Source: Gemmatimonadota bacterium (GTDB lineage Bacteria; Gemmatimonadota; Gemmatimonadetes; Gemmatimonadales; GWC2-71-9). Taken from it: a DNA stretch of 33,913 bases. Below are positions 32,749-33,913 of the stretch, piece by piece. Numbering within the stretch: the stretch's first letter is position 1; every line of letters begins with the position of its first letter. Position numbers and translations under genes: made by a program. The notes under the pieces are model-generated. The model did not search any database. It was not told the origin of the DNA and worked only from the letters and a program-made list of their open reading frames with translations. The stretch is taken from assembly GCA_029262155.1 (NCBI GenBank), contig JAJCZW010000189.1, positions 1-33,913 of the forward strand, read 5' to 3'.

Positions 32749-33330
32749 ATGGCGTACGCAGTTGAGACCATCCACCCGTTTCTCGACGGCAACGGGCGAG
32801 TCGGACGATTGCTCATCACCTTTCTGCTGACCGAACGTGGCGTCCTGCAGAAGCCAGTGCTGTACCTTTCGCACTTCTTCAAAAGACACCGGCAGGCCTA
32901 TTACGAGCACCTGCAGGGCGTGCGCCACCAGGGGGAGTGGGAGGCGTGGCTCGCTTTCTTCCTACGCGGTGTGATCAAGGTGGCGGGTGAAGCGGCGGAA
33001 ACGGCCCGTCGCGTTCTTGAGTTGCGCGAGGCCCATCGGACTGCCATAACTGGGAACTTCGGTCGAGCAGCGGGTAACGGTCACATGGTGCTGGAGTCGC
33101 TGTTCGATCGCCCGATCGTGACCGTTCACGATGTACAGCGCATTACCGGTACCACCTACTCAGCCGCGAATAGTCTGGTGGCGCGAATGGTCAGGCTGGG
33201 CATACTCGACGAGATGACGGGCTTTGCCCGCAACCGACGTTTCCACTACTCGCCCTACATTGCACTCTTTAGCGATGAACTGCCGGACAAGATCGGCGAA
33301 CGAACTACCGCGTCAGATACCGCTTCTTGA
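32749..33330 (+). pseudogene. N-terminally truncated Fic-domain (AMPylase-type) gene
   Basis: 193 residues. The open frame begins just before the Fic motif HPFLDGNGRVGR (HPFx[D/E]GNGRxxR), with a stop codon (TAG) 13 codons upstream of the first ATG. Full-length homologues are near 370 residues and have a Fic_N region and about four Fic helices before this motif; all are missing. What follows is normal: LLITFLLTERGVLQKPVLYLSHFFKRHRQAYYEHL and a C-terminal winged helix (VTVHDVQRITGTTYSAANSLVARMVRLGILDEM). No SD precedes the ATG. Fic enzymes transfer AMP to target proteins; class II members carry an inhibitory helix at the N-terminus, lost here with part of the fold. Probably inactive. Its 3' end overlaps the acetamidase end by 26 bases. 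Confidence 0.8.
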
Positions 33331-33913
33331 TCTTCGCCACCACGGTGTAGTTCGGGTCCACAATATTCGCGACCGTGTTCTCCCCCGCCTGACCCAGCAG
33401 CGTATACGCATCCCACTTCTCGAACCCGTACTCCTCCACCAGCCACTCGATCAGCTCCACATGGGCGAGCCGGAATGCGTCGATCAACGGCCGGGCGCTC
33501 CCCGCCACCATGATGTAGTCGTTGTCTTCCAGTCGGGGCCAGTCGATCGCCTTTCCCTTCACCAGGTCGATCTTCAAGATCACATCCATGCTGGTCTCGA
33601 GGCCGGTTCCGTTGACCTCACCCTCGCCTTGCCTCGCGTGGCCGTCGCCAAAATAGAAGTAGGCGCCGTCGTGAAAGATCGGGAGGTAGACGGTGGTGCC
33701 TTCCCGTACCTCGGGTGCATCCATGTTCCCGCCAAAATCGCCGGGCCACCGTCCGGCATACGCTTCGTCCCCGCGCGGAGCCACCGCCACTCGGCCTAAC
33801 ATCGGCTGGAGATCGACCTGGAGCCGACCCAGGCGGCTATTCGGTGCCGGCGTGGTGCCGGTCATCTGGAGGGTGTCGATCTCCCAGAGATACCGTCGAG
33901 CTGGGATTGGATC
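33305..33913 (-). CDS. Acetamidase/formamidase family protein (partial, N-terminus outside window)
   Basis: The frame is open through the right edge (DPIPARRYLWEIDTLQ precedes the track's Met), so the gene continues beyond the window and about 202 C-terminal residues are seen. FmdA/AmdA family features: RLQVDLQPMLGRVAVAPRGDE, PGDFGGNMDAPEVREGTTVYLPIFHDGAYFYFGDGHARQGEGEVNGTGLETSMDVILKIDL. The GDxHAxQGdGE block contains the metal-binding and catalytic region. The C-terminus (AYTLLGQAGENTVANIVDPNYTVVAKIKKRYL) is intact. It hydrolyses short amides such as formamide or acetamide to ammonia and acid in the family. It converges on the truncated Fic gene, whose relic tail runs into its 3' end. Confidence 0.9.
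   Translation of the reverse strand, partial: DPIPARRYLWEIDTLQMTGTTPAPNSRLGRLQVDLQPMLGRVAVAPRGDEAYAGRWPGDFGGNMDAPEVREGTTVYLPIFHDGAYFYFGDGHARQGEGEVNGTGLETSMDVILKIDLVKGKAIDWPRLEDNDYIMVAGSARPLIDAFRLAHVELIEWLVEEYGFEKWDAYTLLGQAGENTVANIVDPNYTVVAKIKKRYLTR

Overview
The window is a GC-rich bacterial chromosome segment with densely packed genes and many secreted or outer-membrane hydrolases. The mix of an N-terminal CBM9-like/DUF5916 barrel protein, a CarboxypepD_reg/plug protein without a barrel, an Asp-box (VPS10-like) beta-propeller protein, exported amidases, AbgB-like M20 and PA-M28 peptidases and signal-peptide TonB_C proteins is most like a Gemmatimonadota member. Acidobacteriota is the main alternative. 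This is inferred from gene content; no rRNA or marker gene is present.

Layout. (1) 1-4.6 kb: tail of an alpha/beta hydrolase coupled to an MFS transporter, a convergent MarR regulator, then a minus-strand pair made of a small Cys-containing secreted protein and a TlpA-like lipoprotein carrying a beta-propeller. An alkyltransferase-like (ATL) DNA-damage protein follows. (2) 4.6-6.4 kb: a Crp/Fnr-type regulator translationally coupled to a secreted DUF3179 protein. (3) 6.5-14.0 kb: a plus-strand operon-like run of SDR epimerase, cytoplasmic amidase, TonB-dependent receptor, YbjQ-family protein, exported amidase and a secreted protein with two similar halves. (4) 14.0-17.3 kb: a DUF5916 protein and a CarboxypepD_reg/plug protein on the minus strand. 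A decayed C-terminal fragment of a paralogue of the plug protein sits just downstream. (5) 17.5-19.4 kb: a minus-strand trio of ThDP decarboxylase alpha and beta subunits (sulfopyruvate/phosphonopyruvate decarboxylase-like) and a metal-dependent cyclase/formamidase-like hydrolase, divergent from an AbgB-like M20 amidohydrolase. (6) 21.1-22.4 kb: a hairpin repeat, tRNA-Arg(UCG) and a CorA-type transporter with a GTN instead of GMN filter motif. (7) 22.5-29.0 kb: PA-M28 peptidase, RHG phosphatase, Asp-box protein and alpha/beta hydrolase lipoprotein. (8) 29.0-33.3 kb: a loose accessory region with gene remnants. It holds a C-terminal tail like the Asp-box gene, a KTSC-like small protein, a C-terminal tail like the upstream hydrolase, a DUF6527 reading frame with no usable start codon, a TonB_C-like secreted protein, a propeller lipoprotein with an aberrant C-terminus, and an N-terminally truncated Fic gene. 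The window ends in an acetamidase/formamidase.

Functionally the segment is dominated by uptake and hydrolysis of amides and peptides: two amidases beside a TonB receptor, M20, M28, the cyclase and the formamidase. I found no CRISPR array, integrase, transposase or complete defence system. The most informative signals are the hidden remnants that the six-frame track misses because they lack start codons or are too short.
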